Below, piece after piece: positions 46,761 to 57,070 of a stretch of DNA of 64,000 nt. Source of the stretch: Zychaea mexicana (Eukaryota > Mucoromycota > Mucoromycetes > Mucorales > Lichtheimiaceae); assembly GCF_025766255.1 (NCBI RefSeq), contig NW_026516783.1, positions 62,001 to 126,000 of the forward strand, given 5' to 3'. Position numbers and translations under genes: made by a program. The notes below the pieces were generated by a model. The model was not told the DNA's origin. It did no database searches and was given only the letters and a program-made list of their open reading frames with translations. Positions within the stretch are counted from its first letter, which is position 1. Each line of letters begins with the position of its first letter.

Positions 46761-47506
46761 ATCGCGGCGTACTACACACACCGCTGGCCAAACACCCCAG
46801 CCCGGACACCCCAGCTTCAGAAATCCCCGAGGCAAAGGTGAAGGAAGGAGTTGGACTTACATGACGTGACACTGACTACAACCGGTGGGGGATCCAGGAT
46901 ATGGAAAGGGCGAGGATAACTCCGGTTGAGCGGGTGGCGGGGATTGGAGGAACAACATTGCTCTGGTACAGGTAGGACTTCTGCAGGAACACCATCCACA
47001 TGAGCTGGAACTGACAGGAATGACAACCCCGGGAAAGGAATAAATTCCTAAGTTTCTAGGAGCCTTCTTCAAACCACATCCGAGGTGAATGCAGTATGAA
47101 GAAGGTAACAAGGAAAGGAAAAAGCTTATATCAGTTAGTAAGCCTCTTCTTATAAAGATGGTTGTAGGTATTAAAGAAAGCATAGTACGTACCGTAATTA
47201 TACAAGCTCGATTGGGTTGTCATTTGCTGTCAAGAATCGCCGCTGTACATGTGACTCGATGGTATATTCCCGCTGCCTACACAACCAGAGCGTTGTTCCC
47301 CTCCCCACCACCGGCTCCACCATCATCGCTATCCCCATGTGCCCCTCCATATCCCTTCAACCCCCGGTGGCTGCAGCAGTGCCGCCGCCACTGCCAACTC
47401 AATCCTGCCTTTACCTCAAAGAAACATCCACTGAGATGACCGGACCGCTCCCCAACGCCTGACGAAGGCGGAAACCGCCAGACACCACCGAACAACAGAG
47501 TACGCT
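46761..47506 (-). other. constant left flank next to the cassette, possible shared 3' exon
   Basis: Sequence identical or nearly so in units B, C (54,540-55,291) and D (63,250-64,000). On the minus strand it follows an apparent intron acceptor (47,507) and stays open (SGGF/RLRQ or WRFPPSSG readings) to a GTAAAG donor-like site near 47,417. Pro-rich open frames on the plus strand (for example 47,089-47,439) are also conserved simply because the DNA is. No family is recognised. Confidence 0.4.
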
Positions 47507-47591
47507 CTACTTGAAACGAGATGATAATATTATTGGTTAGTATTCTATGCAGATCAAGCAAATAGGGCTCAACACAAGATCGAATATTTAC
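47507..47591 (-). other. putative intron at the cassette/flank border, unit B
   Basis: On the minus strand a GTAAAT donor (from 47,591), a TACTAACC branch-like site and a CAAGTAG acceptor (to 47,507) sit in the right order and spacing (85 nt). The equivalent positions in unit C have the same three signals although the sequence has diverged, which argues for transcription from the cassette into the flank. Confidence 0.55.
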
Positions 47592-47778
47592 CCCAGCAGA
47601 ACGCACGCAAACAGACACCGGAAAACAAGAAGAAAAAAAGCGGAGCAAATGGAGACGACGGCAGTAACGGCGGAAAGTGATGGACAGCACCAGGAAAAAG
47701 GGACGAAGACAGCATAAGTGGCATAGGTGGCATAGGTGGGCATAGGTGGGCATAGGTGGCATAGTGCGCGGAATTCGT

Positions 47779-48222
47779 CCTTCGCGGCTTTCTCTTCGTC
47801 GTACGTTTGCGCGGCATCGACCTTCGCGGCTTCGGCGTCGTACTTGTGCGCGGAATGCGTCGTCCTTCGCGGCTTTCTCATCGTCGTACTTTGCGCGGCA
47901 CCTCCCTCGCGGCTTCGTCGTCGTACTTGTGCGCGGAATGCGTCGTCCTTCGCGGCTTTCTCGTCGTCGTACTTTGCGCGGCACCTCCCTCGCGGCTTCG
48001 GCGTCGTACTTGTGCGCGGAATGCGTCGTCCTTCGCGGCTTTCTCATCGTCGTACTTTGCGCGGCACCTCCCTCGCGGCTTCGGCGTCGTACTTGTGCGC
48101 GGAATGCGTCGTCCTTCGCGGCTTTCTCATCGTCGTACTTTGCGCGGCACCTCCCTCGCGGCTTCGTCGTCGTACTTGTGCGCGGAATGCGTCGTCCTTC
48201 GCGGCTTTCTCGTCGTCGTACT
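47779..48222 (-). repeat. GC-rich minisatellite, cassette B (83-nt dimer)
   Basis: Monomers begin 'ccttcgcggc' or 'cctcgcggc' on the plus strand. After a 42-nt and a 43-nt monomer, an 83-nt dimer (41+42) repeats four times from 47,864, with a partial one from 48,196. Since 83 is not a multiple of three, each dimer moves the frame by one. The array has almost no stops in any frame on either strand. It encodes, by frame, AAKDDAFRAQ, RRRESREG or KPRRTTHSAH type words. It lies just downstream of the cassette B stop codon. Confidence 0.9.
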
Positions 48223-48232
48223 TTTTTTTTGT

Positions 48233-48829
48233 TCACGCGCGCTCTGTGGCAGCACCTAGCTCCTGATCATCGTCAGATCGAGGAGGTGGCGGGAAGGGAC
48301 GCGGCGAGGAATCGGGGCAGAGGTACGGTAGGACGGACTTGAGCGAGAATGTGATGGGAGGCAACGGATGGAAGTGGTTGACGAGCTTCCACAAGACAAA
48401 AGTAACGAAAAGCACAACTGTGCAAGCCAGAAGAACAGCAATCTTAGCAACAAAGATCACATCGTAACGCGCATTCTCGTAACCCGGGACGGTGAAAATG
48501 ATGACCATTGCACTGATAAAGCAGGCCCACAAGGGGTGGTACACTGCGAATCTCACAATAAAGGCAAGGGCAAAATTGACGAGAAGGAAAATGAGGGCAA
48601 CAACGGTGCGGAAAGCGGCTAAACCGCATTGGTTCTTGCTCGGCATCGTCATGCTGGGGATGGTGAAGGTGGGCATCGTCATGCTGGGGATGGTGATGGT
48701 GGGCATCGTCATGCTTGAGAAGATTGACTTACTGCTTGTCTTGCGCGACTTGCTCTTGCGCGACTTGCTCTTGTGAGACTTGCTCTTGTGAGACTTGGAG
48801 GACTTGGTAGATTCGCTCATGTGGGACAT
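48233..48829 (-). CDS. cassette B gene: Ser/Lys-rich membrane protein
   Basis: Frame of 198 residues from ATG 48829 to TGA 48233. The start MSHMSES is preferred over the upstream ATG at 48892 because the conserved promoter box then lies 93 bp upstream, as in cassette C (90 bp). It has a Ser/Lys/His/Arg-rich N-terminus (repeats of KSHKSKS and SRKSK) and Thr/Met/Pro repeats (SMTMPTITIP, SMTMPTFTIP). Three to four hydrophobic segments follow (VVALIFLLVNFALAFIV, ACFISAMVIIFTV, FVAKIAVLLACTVVLFVTFVLW), then a Pro-rich tail ending DDDQELGAATERA. The tail motif ELGAA is shared with the cassette C gene, after which C enters the minisatellite in frame while B stops. Function unknown; probably an integral membrane protein. 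Confidence 0.7.
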   Translation of the reverse strand: MSHMSESTKSSKSHKSKSHKSKSRKSKSRKTSSKSIFSSMTMPTITIPSMTMPTFTIPSMTMPSKNQCGLAAFRTVVALIFLLVNFALAFIVRFAVYHPLWACFISAMVIIFTVPGYENARYDVIFVAKIAVLLACTVVLFVTFVLWKLVNHFHPLPPITFSLKSVLPYLCPDSSPRPFPPPPRSDDDQELGAATERA

Positions 48830-48921
48830 GGTAACTTGAAAAACGCGGGTGAAGAAGAAAAAAAAAGGAAAAACGACTCTTTTTATGACCATGAGAGCAA
48901 AAACAATTCAAATCCCGCTGA

Positions 48922-48935
48922 ACGCGTGACGTAAC
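48922..48935 (-). promoter_or_regulatory. ACGCGTGACGTAAC box upstream of cassette B gene
   Basis: This 14-bp box contains ACGCGT and TGACGTAA (a bZIP/ATF-CRE type core). It is exactly present upstream of the otherwise different cassette C gene at nearly the same distance from the start. The flanking 'ccgct' and the T-run beside it are also shared. Confidence 0.6.
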
Positions 48936-49066
48936 AACTTTTTTTTTGCTCGTTTTGAGCGTAGACAAGATACTCGTTAGGGAAAAAAAGTGAACAAGTA
49001 GAAGGGGCAATGAAGGACGAGTGCTATTGTTGTCATCGTTATATGGCGCTGCTATGGCGTCGCTTT

Positions 49067-50757
49067 ATGCGTGGAATGTTTCACATACGGGTCTCCGCTT
49101 AGATCTTCCAGGCACCGTGTCAAGGTTTCTTGGCCAGTGCGTCAGCGAGAAGGGAACTTGGTGATTACATAATACGATGGTAACAGTAACTTTACAATAG
49201 AAACACCGCAAATGTTGTTAGCCACAAGTCAGGGTAGTTAAGATATGCACAGGCATCTGTTAGCAGCAACGATCGAATTATTACCACTGGACTTTTGAGA
49301 TCTTGTGAGAATCGTCCGCTTCCACTTTTGAGTTATTCAAATTATCTTATAGGCCTGACGTATTTATATAAAACGTTCGAAGTCTATAAGGTATGCCAGT
49401 AGTTTTCACTGTTTTTAAAAAGAAATGCTTCCTTTGGTTCACGAATGTAGAGGAAACAAGGAGCTGAAGGCGAAGAGGAAAGGGTGGGCATATTGGAACG
49501 TATAATGTAACGGCTACATATGTAATACTTGCTATCTAGATGTCTTGTCGTGAGATTGTATAAGAGTCATGCAACGAATTCCTTTCCTCCCGATCGAAAT
49601 TAGCACATGGTAGAGACAAAGCGCAGTAAATTGGTAGTCAGAAGCTTCTTATACCATGATATGTCGATATATAATCCGGGAAGTCCTGTCGCTAAGGCAT
49701 CCTACTTAATAGACTGATACTACTGTCATTTTGATCCGGAAATTCAACGGCGGAATTCTATATGAAGAATAACGCTGTGGAAGAGAGCTATTAAGTATGG
49801 ATCAGTGCCTATATGTGAAATAATAACACAAACGCTGGAAGACAAGCGTGACGACATTTTGGAAATGTGTAGATGATGCATGTACGTTTAAGCTACGCAG
49901 CTTTGGTGTGAGTGTTGCAAAATAACTGAGATTTCTTAGCGTGCTTCAACATTTATTCATCCAAAGTACACCACAGGCTGCTACTCCGTGCCCTTCAGAG
50001 CGTTGTGCATATATTTTTAGTAATCTACCAGCCTAAAGTCATCTTTTGGTGCAGTCCTCAAGACACTTTCATGATTAGACGTAGTATGCTGTCCACGTAA
50101 TATGTACAGCAGCACGTTCATCATGCTGCTAGCCATTGCAAGAAGTCTGTATTCTATTATACGGTACTCTTGCGATGTAATTATATACTCCCATTCTCAT
50201 TTTCTGAGCAAGTGGTAGATATGGTAGGAATCATTCTCTTGCTTTGTTACATAGAAAGCATGGTAGTATTGATTGCGTGAGAAACATATTGATCATCATC
50301 GTTCTGAGATATGTCGTTTCACTGGATTCTTAGGGGAAAATCATAACCATACAAATCGCCCTCTTACAGTGATATCATAGCTCCATTTCTAATGTCACCT
50401 CTTATGAAGGCTACTCTGACTACTACTTCACATCCAAACATCTTTGTACAAAGTGTAGTTTTATGGCTCATTATGTATAACGATGTAGCCCAGGATAACT
50501 GCTTTGCAATTTATAATGTCAAAGTATTGTGAGATATACAGAAGAAGAGTTGCGTTGCAGGTACCTTACTTGAAAATATAGCCACACTTTAGCTCCTAAT
50601 CCTTTCGCTTTCATTTAACATCAGTATTGACATACTACATACATGGTGAGCCTTTGACAGTCGTTCTTCGGAAACTCACATATGGTTACAAACACTGATT
50701 TTCTTTTCGTTGAAAAAAACATCATTTATGTTTGTACCGAATTTAGAGCTTTATTTG

Positions 50758-50793
<36 letters not shown>

Positions 50794-53603
50794 TTTCTAA
50801 TCTAGGTGATGTTTTGACTTGAGTACTTATAAAAAGAGTCGTTTAGTCCTGCAGCTGTTAGTAAATTCACGTCCTAAGTAATGATAGCCCCCTGTTCTTT
50901 TTTGTTTTTTTTTTGCTTGTTTTTTTAAAGATCTATACAAAAGTACTAGTACAGGCACTTCGCTGCTTGGTTCTGCCTTTCTGTCTTGATGTGTTGTCGA
51001 TTTTTCAGTACCCATATTGCCGTCAGTTTGTCTGTTGTTTTTTTTTGAGCCACGAACCGTATTTTCGCATTTCCTAGTTGATCATCTTGACTTCGCTCTT
51101 TTGCATAGACGGCGTTGTCCTGAGTTGCGACTTGAAAGTTGATCTCCTATGCTTCGAATCTATGTCTTGCACTGATGATTGTTGAGGTTATTTTGGCGAT
51201 GGAAATAGTCTTAGACCTAAACAGATGAACGTCAAAGAGCTTTTTATGTTAGATAGTGACGATTAGATGAAATTTGAGCACCTGTTGCTGTTTTCTGTTT
51301 GTACGTACTGTCAATATTACCAATCCCTTCGCTCGTCCTGTGGAGTTTAACTTGATGGCGTGTTTGTGTTTGCCATGGCTTGACGTTGTTTTTGTGTATG
51401 ATGTGGATAATAGAATTGGCTGTTCTGCGTGTTGATTTCTCTTTGTTTTGTTGATGGTTCCTGAATATGCTTGTATAACATATCTGTCAAGACTTGTTTT
51501 AACGCTGCTGTTGTGCGTGTGATATGAATAAGCCCATTCGATGATACGACTGATGTCCTCTTTTGTGTGCCTTCTTGGCCTCGTGCTCCATCAAACGTCA
51601 GTGACGCCTTTTCGTTTCTCGACATTGGCTTTTGCTTCTTCCATTGCCTTGAGCTTCGCGTTTTGTGTTACAGACTTGGTTTTGCTGATTACTGTATATT
51701 TTTCTAAACTTATACTAACACTACTTTTTTTTTCTGCTCTCTTTTTTTCGATTTCTTGCTTTTTTTGGGGGGCCATCATTACATAGAAAATAACTTACTA
51801 GCAATCTGTCAGACAAAGAATAGGTGTAAATTTTGGCGGATCTTGATTTGTGGAGAGAGGCCTTCACTAATAAAGAAGATAGAGTAAAATCACAGTGAGC
51901 ACAAGTGTTCACAAAAGTAATGAGCATAAAGTGCGTTGATTTTCCTTACCACGATACTACTATACGTGCTTGTTCTCCTTTTTGATTTGCACTATCATTC
52001 ACGACTGGAATAGAGACTGCCACCATCTCTCTCTAGTGATGTTTCTTGTTGCTGCCAACGCATGACAAGGAAAGGATGATAACAAGTGTCCTTCCTTGTC
52101 TGCATCGTGCCCGACTAGATCAGTCGCTGTTTTCACTATTAGATTTATTTGAGCTTGATAAGTATGTATTCCCAGTGGTACTAATTGCATCATATTTCTG
52201 TTTCAGCCTCACATCATCGACATTCAGATTACCTGTGTAGTTCTCCTACTAATGATTGTATTGCTGCCGTAAACCAATGAGTATGCTTGGAAGTCCATAG
52301 TGTGTAGATCTTGAGCACATGTCTTGTCTTGTTCTTCTGTGCGTCAAGAGACTTTGATTGTTTCCCTCGTCGTGTAGTGTTTTTCGGATGCGCTTTAAAG
52401 CCACTGCTTGCTTGTTGTTGTATATATGACAGTTGTATATGGATGACGTGCCAGCTTCGTTCCGCCATCGAAGGTATCATAGTGCCGTCGTGTCGTTCGA
52501 TCAATCACTTGCTGATACTGTCCTTAGAGACAATGTCTTGATTGATGCCCTTGGGCATTTTTTTTTGTTTTTGCTGCCACTGCCTGCTGCTTGTTCATTT
52601 GCCACCGCGTGACATAGACCACCATAGCAGAAGCGAAACTGGCTTGTTCAAAAAGCTCTGAGCATTGTTGTCCGTGATATCCCTGCTGCACATGCCGATG
52701 CTTTTTATGAATCTTCATCGCCGACTTTTTGTGCCACCTTTGCCGCCTTGTCTACTAAGAGAAGATGTATATAAGTATCATTCCCTGAAGTATTGGCCTG
52801 ATCAAATAGTCACGTACTGTACACTTACTATTATTTTGTATGACATCCACTAAACGGTCGTGTGAAATGTTGTCAGTTTCACCCAAATCTTGCTGATGGT
52901 TTTGCCTTTTGCTGTCATTGCTTTGGTGCGATTCATGTCGCTCGCGTTTGTTGTCAATTCTGCCTTTTTATAGCTCGCAACTATTGATGAAAGCTTTGGT
53001 TTTGTTGTCATTTCGAATGTGTCGTCAACTTTGTTTTTGTGTCTTTTTAGTTAGTTGTCCTTGCTTTTGTTGTCAATTACGGCTCCCTGTAGGTTTGTCA
53101 CCATTTCCGCCCTTGCTGCCGCTTGATTTGTGCTGTCACACAGTGAAGATCGGATTGACCCTGTGTTGCCGCCTAAATTGTTGATGCCATGAGTATTCCC
53201 GCCGTATATGTGTGTAATGACTCTGGTTCGCCAAGATAACGTCATATCATATCGTGCATTGCCTAGCTCTCGTAATTCCTTGGCGCTTTTGCTTCTTGTG
53301 TGTGATTGCCGCCACATCGGTAGCCACAGGTTATCTGCCAACAATCAGTATTGTTCTTGGTTTGATTGATGGTTGTTGCTCTCTGTTGTTTTCGTTGTCA
53401 TAAGCAGGGATAAATAAAAGTTGCCATCGTTGACCAGCTTGACAAGCTATCATTCGTGCTGTTGCCGACTTCCAAGTTCATGTCCTATGCTTCCAATAGC
53501 CACCATATCAAAAGATGTCGCCTCGAATGGCATTGTTTTGTTGCCACCTTATTGATTTCCGACGGACCGAAATAATTGCCATATTCCATTGTTGCCGATT
53601 TTT
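49067..53603. other. right flank of unit B, no confident gene
   Basis: This 4.5-kb stretch holds an AT dinucleotide run (50,762-50,790) and a strongly T/G-rich plus strand from about 51 kb. Minus-strand frames look mildly protein-like in places: 51,591-51,779 with EKKRAEKKSSV, 51,347-51,625 with TFDGARGQEGTQKR in another frame, 52,229-52,504, and 53,051-53,344. They are short, in changing frames and not linked by clear splice sites. They may be remnants of an old coding element or effects of base skew. Everything is repeated at 57,802-62,319. Confidence 0.5.
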
Positions 53604-55291
53604 TTGACCAGCTCAGAATTCCTTCCATGCCGATGTCCACAGGTCAACGACTGCTGTCCGATTCGCGCAAAAGACACGTGTCGTCTTTTTGTCTCGGTCG
53701 TTTTGTCCACCCACAATAGTTGATGTCAGAGTTTGTACACGATGACTTGCAGTTAATTCGCCCATGCAAGTGTTGAATGCTTGTACTGCCTTTTGATGAG
53801 GATCTTGAGTGCAGATATCCGCATCCGTTTGGATAGTACTTGTCGCCATAGCATTATCACTAGATAGTATATCTGCTCCTTTCCTAATATGTCGATTCGT
53901 CGTTTCATTGGATGTTGCTTGTCCTTGGACGCACACTTGTTCGATGTCGTTGTCGTTGTCGTTGTCGTTGCTGTTGTTGTAATGATCAGGAACGTCAGAT
54001 CAGAAAAAAAACCGTCAAAGAAATTTCGCATAAGGTGTATATGATCATGTGCTGCCAATAGACTGATCAAGCCAAAGACGGGATTCTGCCAATCCTCGAT
54101 TCGAAACCAAGCCCAGGAAATCTGTTGCCACCAGTATCGGCATAACCACCATGACTGCTCGTCAGATTCATCCACCAATACCACAAGAGACGGCATGGTC
54201 AAGCCAAAGACGGGATTCTGCCAATCCTCGAATCGACACCAAGTAGAGAGGTTGTTTGTACTCGGCTAGCCTCGAAATCTGACGCCACCTGTAGCAGCAT
54301 AGTCATCATGACTTTCCGTCAGATTCATCCATCAAAACCACGTGAAATGGCATGATCAAGCCAAAGACGGGATTCTGTCAGTCCTCGATTCGAAACCAAA
54401 CCCTGGAACTCTGACGCCACCTGTAGCAGCAATCATCATGATTCATCCACCAACACCACACAAGACGATGTGATCAAGCCAAAGACGGGATTCTCCCAAC
54501 ACCCCGAATTTTTTACTCGGCTAGCCTGGAAAGCTGACACTTTCCATCGCGGCGTACTACACACACCGCTGGCCAAACACCCCAGCCCGGACACCCCAGC
54601 TTCAGAAATCCCCGAGGCAAAGGTGAAGGAAGGAGTTGGACTTACATGACGTGACACTGACTACAACCGGTGGGGGATCCAGGATATGGAAAGGGCGAGG
54701 ATAACTCCGGTTGAGCGGGTGGCGGGGATTGGAGGAACAACATTGCTCTGGTACAGGTAGGACTTCTGCAGGAACACCATCCACATGAGCTGGAACTGAC
54801 AGGAATGACAACCCCGGGAAAGGAATAAATTCCTAAGTTTCTAGGAGCCTTCTTCAAACCACATCCGAGGTGAATGCAGTATGAAGAAGGTAACAAGGAA
54901 AGGAAAAAGCTTATATCAGTTAGTAAGCCTCTTCTTATAAAGATGGTTGTAGGTATTAAAGAAAGCATAGTACGTACCGTAATTATACAAGCTCGATTGG
55001 GTTGTCATTTGCTGTCAAGAATCGCCGCTGTACATGTGACTCGATGGTATATTCCCGCTGCCTACACAACCAGAGCGTTGTTCCCCTCCCCACCACCGGC
55101 TCCACCATCATCGCTATCCCCATGTGCCCCTCCATATCCCTTCAACCCCCGGTGGCTGCAGCAGTGCCGCCGCCACTGCCAACTCAATCCTGCCTTTACC
55201 TCAAAGAAACATCCACTGAGATGACCGGACCGCTCCCCAACGCCTGACGAAGGCGGAAACCGCCAGACAACACCGAGCCACAGAGTGCGCA

Positions 55292-55380
55292 CTGTTTATA
55301 AAGATATGAGAGCGTCATTAATTAGTATCTACGCAGATCAAGCAAGTAGAGCTTAGGATAAGATCACATAAACAACTCAC
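55292..55380 (-). other. putative intron at the cassette/flank border, unit C
   Basis: On the minus strand there is a GTGAGT donor (from 55,380), an ATACTAATTAA branch-like site and a TAAACAG acceptor (to 55,292), 89 nt in all. The upstream exon (55,381-55,479) can be read as 33 residues with a hydrophobic run (VLLLFLVW, FALCTCAL) after a CTCTTAG acceptor. The position matches the intron at 47,507-47,591 in unit B. Confidence 0.5.
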
Positions 55381-55563
55381 CAGAGCGCACGTACACAACG
55401 CGAACATCGCCGGACAAACGAGCGACCACAAAGAACGCCAGACGAGAAAAAGCAGAAGCACCTGGCTATAACAAGTCCACTAAGAGCGAAAACATTACAG
55501 TTAGCTCACTTTCTAGCAGTTAAATCTTTTAAACGCCATATAATAATGAATGCTTTCACTTAC

Positions 55564-55717
55564 TCGACGACAGAATGTTCTCCAACTCAGCGGCGCGTGC
55601 TCTGTCGCCGTGAGCAAACATGAGAAGACATTCTAGGATTTCGTCTTCTCCATCATGCTTGAGATGATGCTGCAGCATCGCGACCTGGTACATCTCCAGA
55701 CCGAGGTTTCGTGCCAT
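55564..55717 (-). CDS. helical segment of the cassette C gene (partial)
   Basis: Minus-strand frame starting MARNLGLEMYQVAML and running through LKHDGEDEILECLLMFAHGDRA to AAELENILSS. There is a GTAAGTG donor at its end; read through, it stops two codons later. It looks like an amphipathic helical domain. It is in a different frame from the His-rich segment just upstream. The join passes through GAC/GAT triplet repeats where two frame changes would be needed. So either an intron is missed or the gene is broken here. Confidence 0.45.
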
Positions 55718-55730
55718 TGTGGCAGCGAAT

Positions 55731-56564
55731 TCACCGCTTCCTCGTCATCGTCATCGTCATCTTCGTCGTATTCGTATTCGTCGTCTCTTCATCTTCATAA
55801 TGAGCACGAGGCTCTGATGCGGGGTTGTTGGTGGTGGTGGCGGCGGCGGCGGGTGAAGACAAAGGAATGGAGGGGGACTGCGGAGCTGAGGAGTGGGAAG
55901 AAGCGGTGCTGATGGTGATGGTGCTGGCAGTGGGTGATGGGACGGGGGAAAGAGGCGGAAAGTCGACGTCGAAGTTTGTGTTGGCGGGAACGAAGACAGG
56001 AGAAGCGGGAGAAGAGGGTGCATCGACGATCATGGCAGTGGCGGCTGCGGAAGAATGGTGACGGTTGGCGGCGGCAATAAGTGAACGGAGCGAAGGAGTG
56101 CGGGAATGATGACGGCGGTGACGGAGGAAACGACGGTTGATGGTGTTGTTGAGGACATAAGGTGCGAAACGGAGGACATGATGGTGGTGACGATGGTGGC
56201 GATGGTGACTGGAAGGCACAGGTGGCATATGCATGTTGATGGGGGCGGAGGAGTGGAGGCGACGCTTTCGGAGAAGATGACGGCGGTGGTGGCTGGGAAG
56301 GGCATACGGACGGAATCGAAGAACATGGTGACGATGATGGCGATGATGTGTGGACGACATAGGCGGCATATGCATGTTGATGGTGGTGGTGGTGGTGGAG
56401 GAGTGGAGGCGACGCTTTCGGAGAAGATGACGATGGTGGTGGCTAGGATGGGCATAGGGGCGGAATCGAAGAACTTGGTGACGGTGGTGGTGTTGATGGT
56501 GGTGGTGATAGGCATAAGTGGCAGGCGCAGCAGCCGCAGGCTCGTCATCGTCAGCCTCGTGCAT
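55731..56564 (-). CDS. His/Arg-rich segment of cassette C gene with internal repeats
   Basis: Open frame of 277 residues from MHEADDDEP to TGA at 55731; the frame is also open upstream into the minisatellite. It contains about two and a half copies of a ~45-residue repeat, VLRFRPYAHPSHH / LLRKRRLHSS / INMHMPP, separated by His/Arg runs (HHRHHRHH). A Ser/Pro/Thr-rich tail and an acidic then Thr/Met end follow. Whether it is translated as part of the 57,554 gene depends on the frame through the minisatellite. No domain is recognised; metal binding by the His runs is possible but unproven. Confidence 0.5.
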   Translation of the reverse strand: MHEADDDEPAAAAPATYAYHHHHQHHHRHQVLRFRPYAHPSHHHRHLLRKRRLHSSTTTTTINMHMPPMSSTHHRHHRHHVLRFRPYALPSHHRRHLLRKRRLHSSAPINMHMPPVPSSHHRHHRHHHHVLRFAPYVLNNTINRRFLRHRRHHSRTPSLRSLIAAANRHHSSAAATAMIVDAPSSPASPVFVPANTNFDVDFPPLSPVPSPTASTITISTASSHSSAPQSPSIPLSSPAAAATTTNNPASEPRAHYEDEETTNTNTTKMTMTMTRKR

Positions 56565-56599
56565 TTCTTCGTCGCCGTCGGTTTGCGCGGTGTCTCCGT

Positions 56600-57070
56600 C
56601 CTTCGCGGCTTCAGCTACGTCGTACTTTTGCGCGGCACCATCCTTCGCGGCTTTGACAACGTCGTACTTTTGCGCGGCACCATCCTTCGCGGCTTCACAA
56701 CGTCGTACTTTTGCGCGGCACCACCCTTCGCGGCTTCGACAACGTCGTACGTTTGCGCGGAATCACCATCCTTCGCGGCTTCAACGTCGTACTTTTGCGC
56801 GGAACCGTCCTTCGCGGCTTCAAAACGTCGTACTTTGCGCGGCACCATCCTTCGCGGCTTCAGGAACGTCGTACTTTTGCGCGGAAACGTCGTCCTTCGC
56901 GGCTTCAATAACGTCGTACTTTTGCGCGGACATCCTTCGCGGCTTCAAACGTCGTACTTTTGCGCGGAACTCCTTCGCGGCTTCGACAACGTCGTACTTT
57001 TGCGCGGAATCACCGTCCTTCGCGGCTTGCTCAACGTCGTACTTTTGCGCGGCACCATCCTTCGCGGCTT
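56600..57070 (-). repeat. GC-rich minisatellite, cassette C (38-45-nt monomers)
   Basis: Eleven monomers from 'ccttcgcggc' at 56,600 have lengths 42, 42, 41, 45, 39, 40, 45, 40, 38, 45 and 42 nt (plus strand order), then a partial one. In frame they read AAKDGAAQKYDV(V)E on the minus strand. Four monomers are not multiples of three, but their lengths (41+40+40+38) sum to 159, so the net frame across the array is kept. It is the same monomer family as at 47.8-48.2 kb and 10.97-11.08 kb. Confidence 0.92.

Larger units (their letters stand above)
45822..53603. repeat. large tandem repeat, unit B (7.78 kb)
   Basis: Anchored on 'gaccagctcag' at 45,824, 53,606 and 62,322. Its left flank (45,822-47,490) matches 53,604-55,275 and 62,320-63,990 almost base for base. 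Its right flank (49,067-53,603) matches 57,802-62,319 with few substitutions and small indels. The centre (about 47,490-49,066) is different from unit C. Near-identity of flanks points to recent duplication or conversion. Confidence 0.9.

Noticed and set aside
47736..48342. Long plus-strand open frames (150-198 residues) in the minisatellite
   Set aside because: They are antisense readings of a stop-free GC-rich repeat. All frames are open, so openness is no evidence for a gene.
51347..51779. Lys-rich minus-strand frames that look like a protein
   Set aside because: Two frames overlap with a frame change in B. The duplicate in C has indels that rearrange the frames, which argues against coding constraint.
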